Origin: a candidate division SR1 bacterium
Lineage (GTDB): Bacteria > Patescibacteriota > Gracilibacteria > Absconditabacterales > Absconditicoccaceae
Assembly (NCBI GenBank): GCA_026397515.1
Contig: JAPLUU010000015.1
Location: 46,213-110,212 of the forward strand
Direction: 5' to 3'
Length of the DNA stretch: 64,000 bases
In this document: positions 63,993 to 64,000 of the stretch, one piece after another
Numbering within the stretch: position 1 is the first letter of the stretch
Layout: every line of letters starts with the position of its first letter
Made by a program: the position numbers and the translations under genes
Notes under the pieces: model-generated
Databases searched by the model: none
Seen by the model: only the letters and a program-made list of their open reading frames with translations
Told to the model about the DNA's origin: nothing

Positions 63993-64000
63993 AATTTTTT

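Noticed and set aside
1..64000. Widespread pseudogenes or frameshifts implied by standard-code stops
   Set aside because: Nearly all interruptions are TGA at conserved glycines; reading code 25 restores full-length proteins. Only the GT2 near 22.5 kb still needs a frame change.
1..64000. UGA = Trp (code 4, mycoplasma-like)
   Set aside because: TGA sits at glycine positions of well-known motifs, and normal TGG codons supply Trp where expected.
1..64000. Insertion sequences or prophage
   Set aside because: No transposase, integrase or phage structural gene was found on either strand.

Overview
The window comes from a small, AT-rich bacterium that reads UGA as glycine (translation table 25). 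Candidatus Absconditabacteria (SR1) or Gracilibacteria are the candidates, and the window alone does not separate them. Under the standard code almost every gene breaks at in-frame TGA. Read as Gly, TGA falls on conserved glycines (SmpB, the DnaG zinc finger, the Fic motif HPFTDGN, TsaE, histidyl-tRNA synthetase) and the fragments join into full-length proteins. Every gene end I located is TAA or TAG. All coordinates below use this code.

Layout. 1-1.3 kb: LiaF-like envelope protein (cut by the window edge) and smpB. 1.37-1.54 kb: tRNA-Cys beside a decayed copy. 2.1-8.4 kb (minus): serS, a DUF2304-glycosyltransferase fusion, hisS, an MFS transporter and murA. 8.5-11.4 kb (minus): a two-subunit 2-oxoacid:ferredoxin oxidoreductase with a four-helix-bundle (S23) gene between its subunits. 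11.6-14.6 kb (plus): a degenerate Nudix-methyltransferase fusion, a CYTH protein and a RhuM-Fic fusion. 14.7-23.6 kb: a surface-polysaccharide cluster (flippase, six glycosyltransferases, two methyltransferases, a hexapeptide acetyltransferase, a nucleotidyltransferase). 23.6-29 kb: 5'-3' exonuclease, tsaE, a large surface protein and an SLH-domain protein. 29-34.4 kb: M16 peptidase, a small secreted basic protein, dnaG, mscL and small membrane or hypothetical proteins. 34.5-34.9 kb: tmRNA (ssrA). 35-38.3 kb: polysaccharide deacetylase, a 37-codon peptide gene, an MFS transporter and a radical SAM/SPASM enzyme. 38.4-47.6 kb: three ABC-F ATPases mixed with a nuclease, an exonuclease, cold-shock protein and EngB. 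47.7-51.7 kb: small envelope proteins, a ferric-reductase-like/rubredoxin/flavin-reductase fusion, a lipoprotein and ApbE. 51.7-54.1 kb: COG4705 membrane protein and a DEAD-box helicase. 54.5-59.1 kb: five plus-strand genes (two paralogous membrane proteins, a PLP decarboxylase, an ATP-grasp enzyme, a TerC-like DUF475 protein). 59.4-64 kb: gatB, LysE exporter, CcdA-thioredoxin fusion, a lipoprotein and a membrane protein.

Most genes serve translation, replication, the cell envelope and secretion, as expected of a reduced, host-dependent cell. smpB and ssrA together supply trans-translation. Three families of intergenic repeats lie in the window. One occurs three times and keeps a perfect 12-bp stem whose two arms change in a compensatory way between copies. 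The most interesting candidate systems are the peptide/radical-SAM/transporter locus at 35.8-38.3 kb and the unassigned PLP-decarboxylase/ATP-grasp/TerC cluster at 54.5-59.1 kb.
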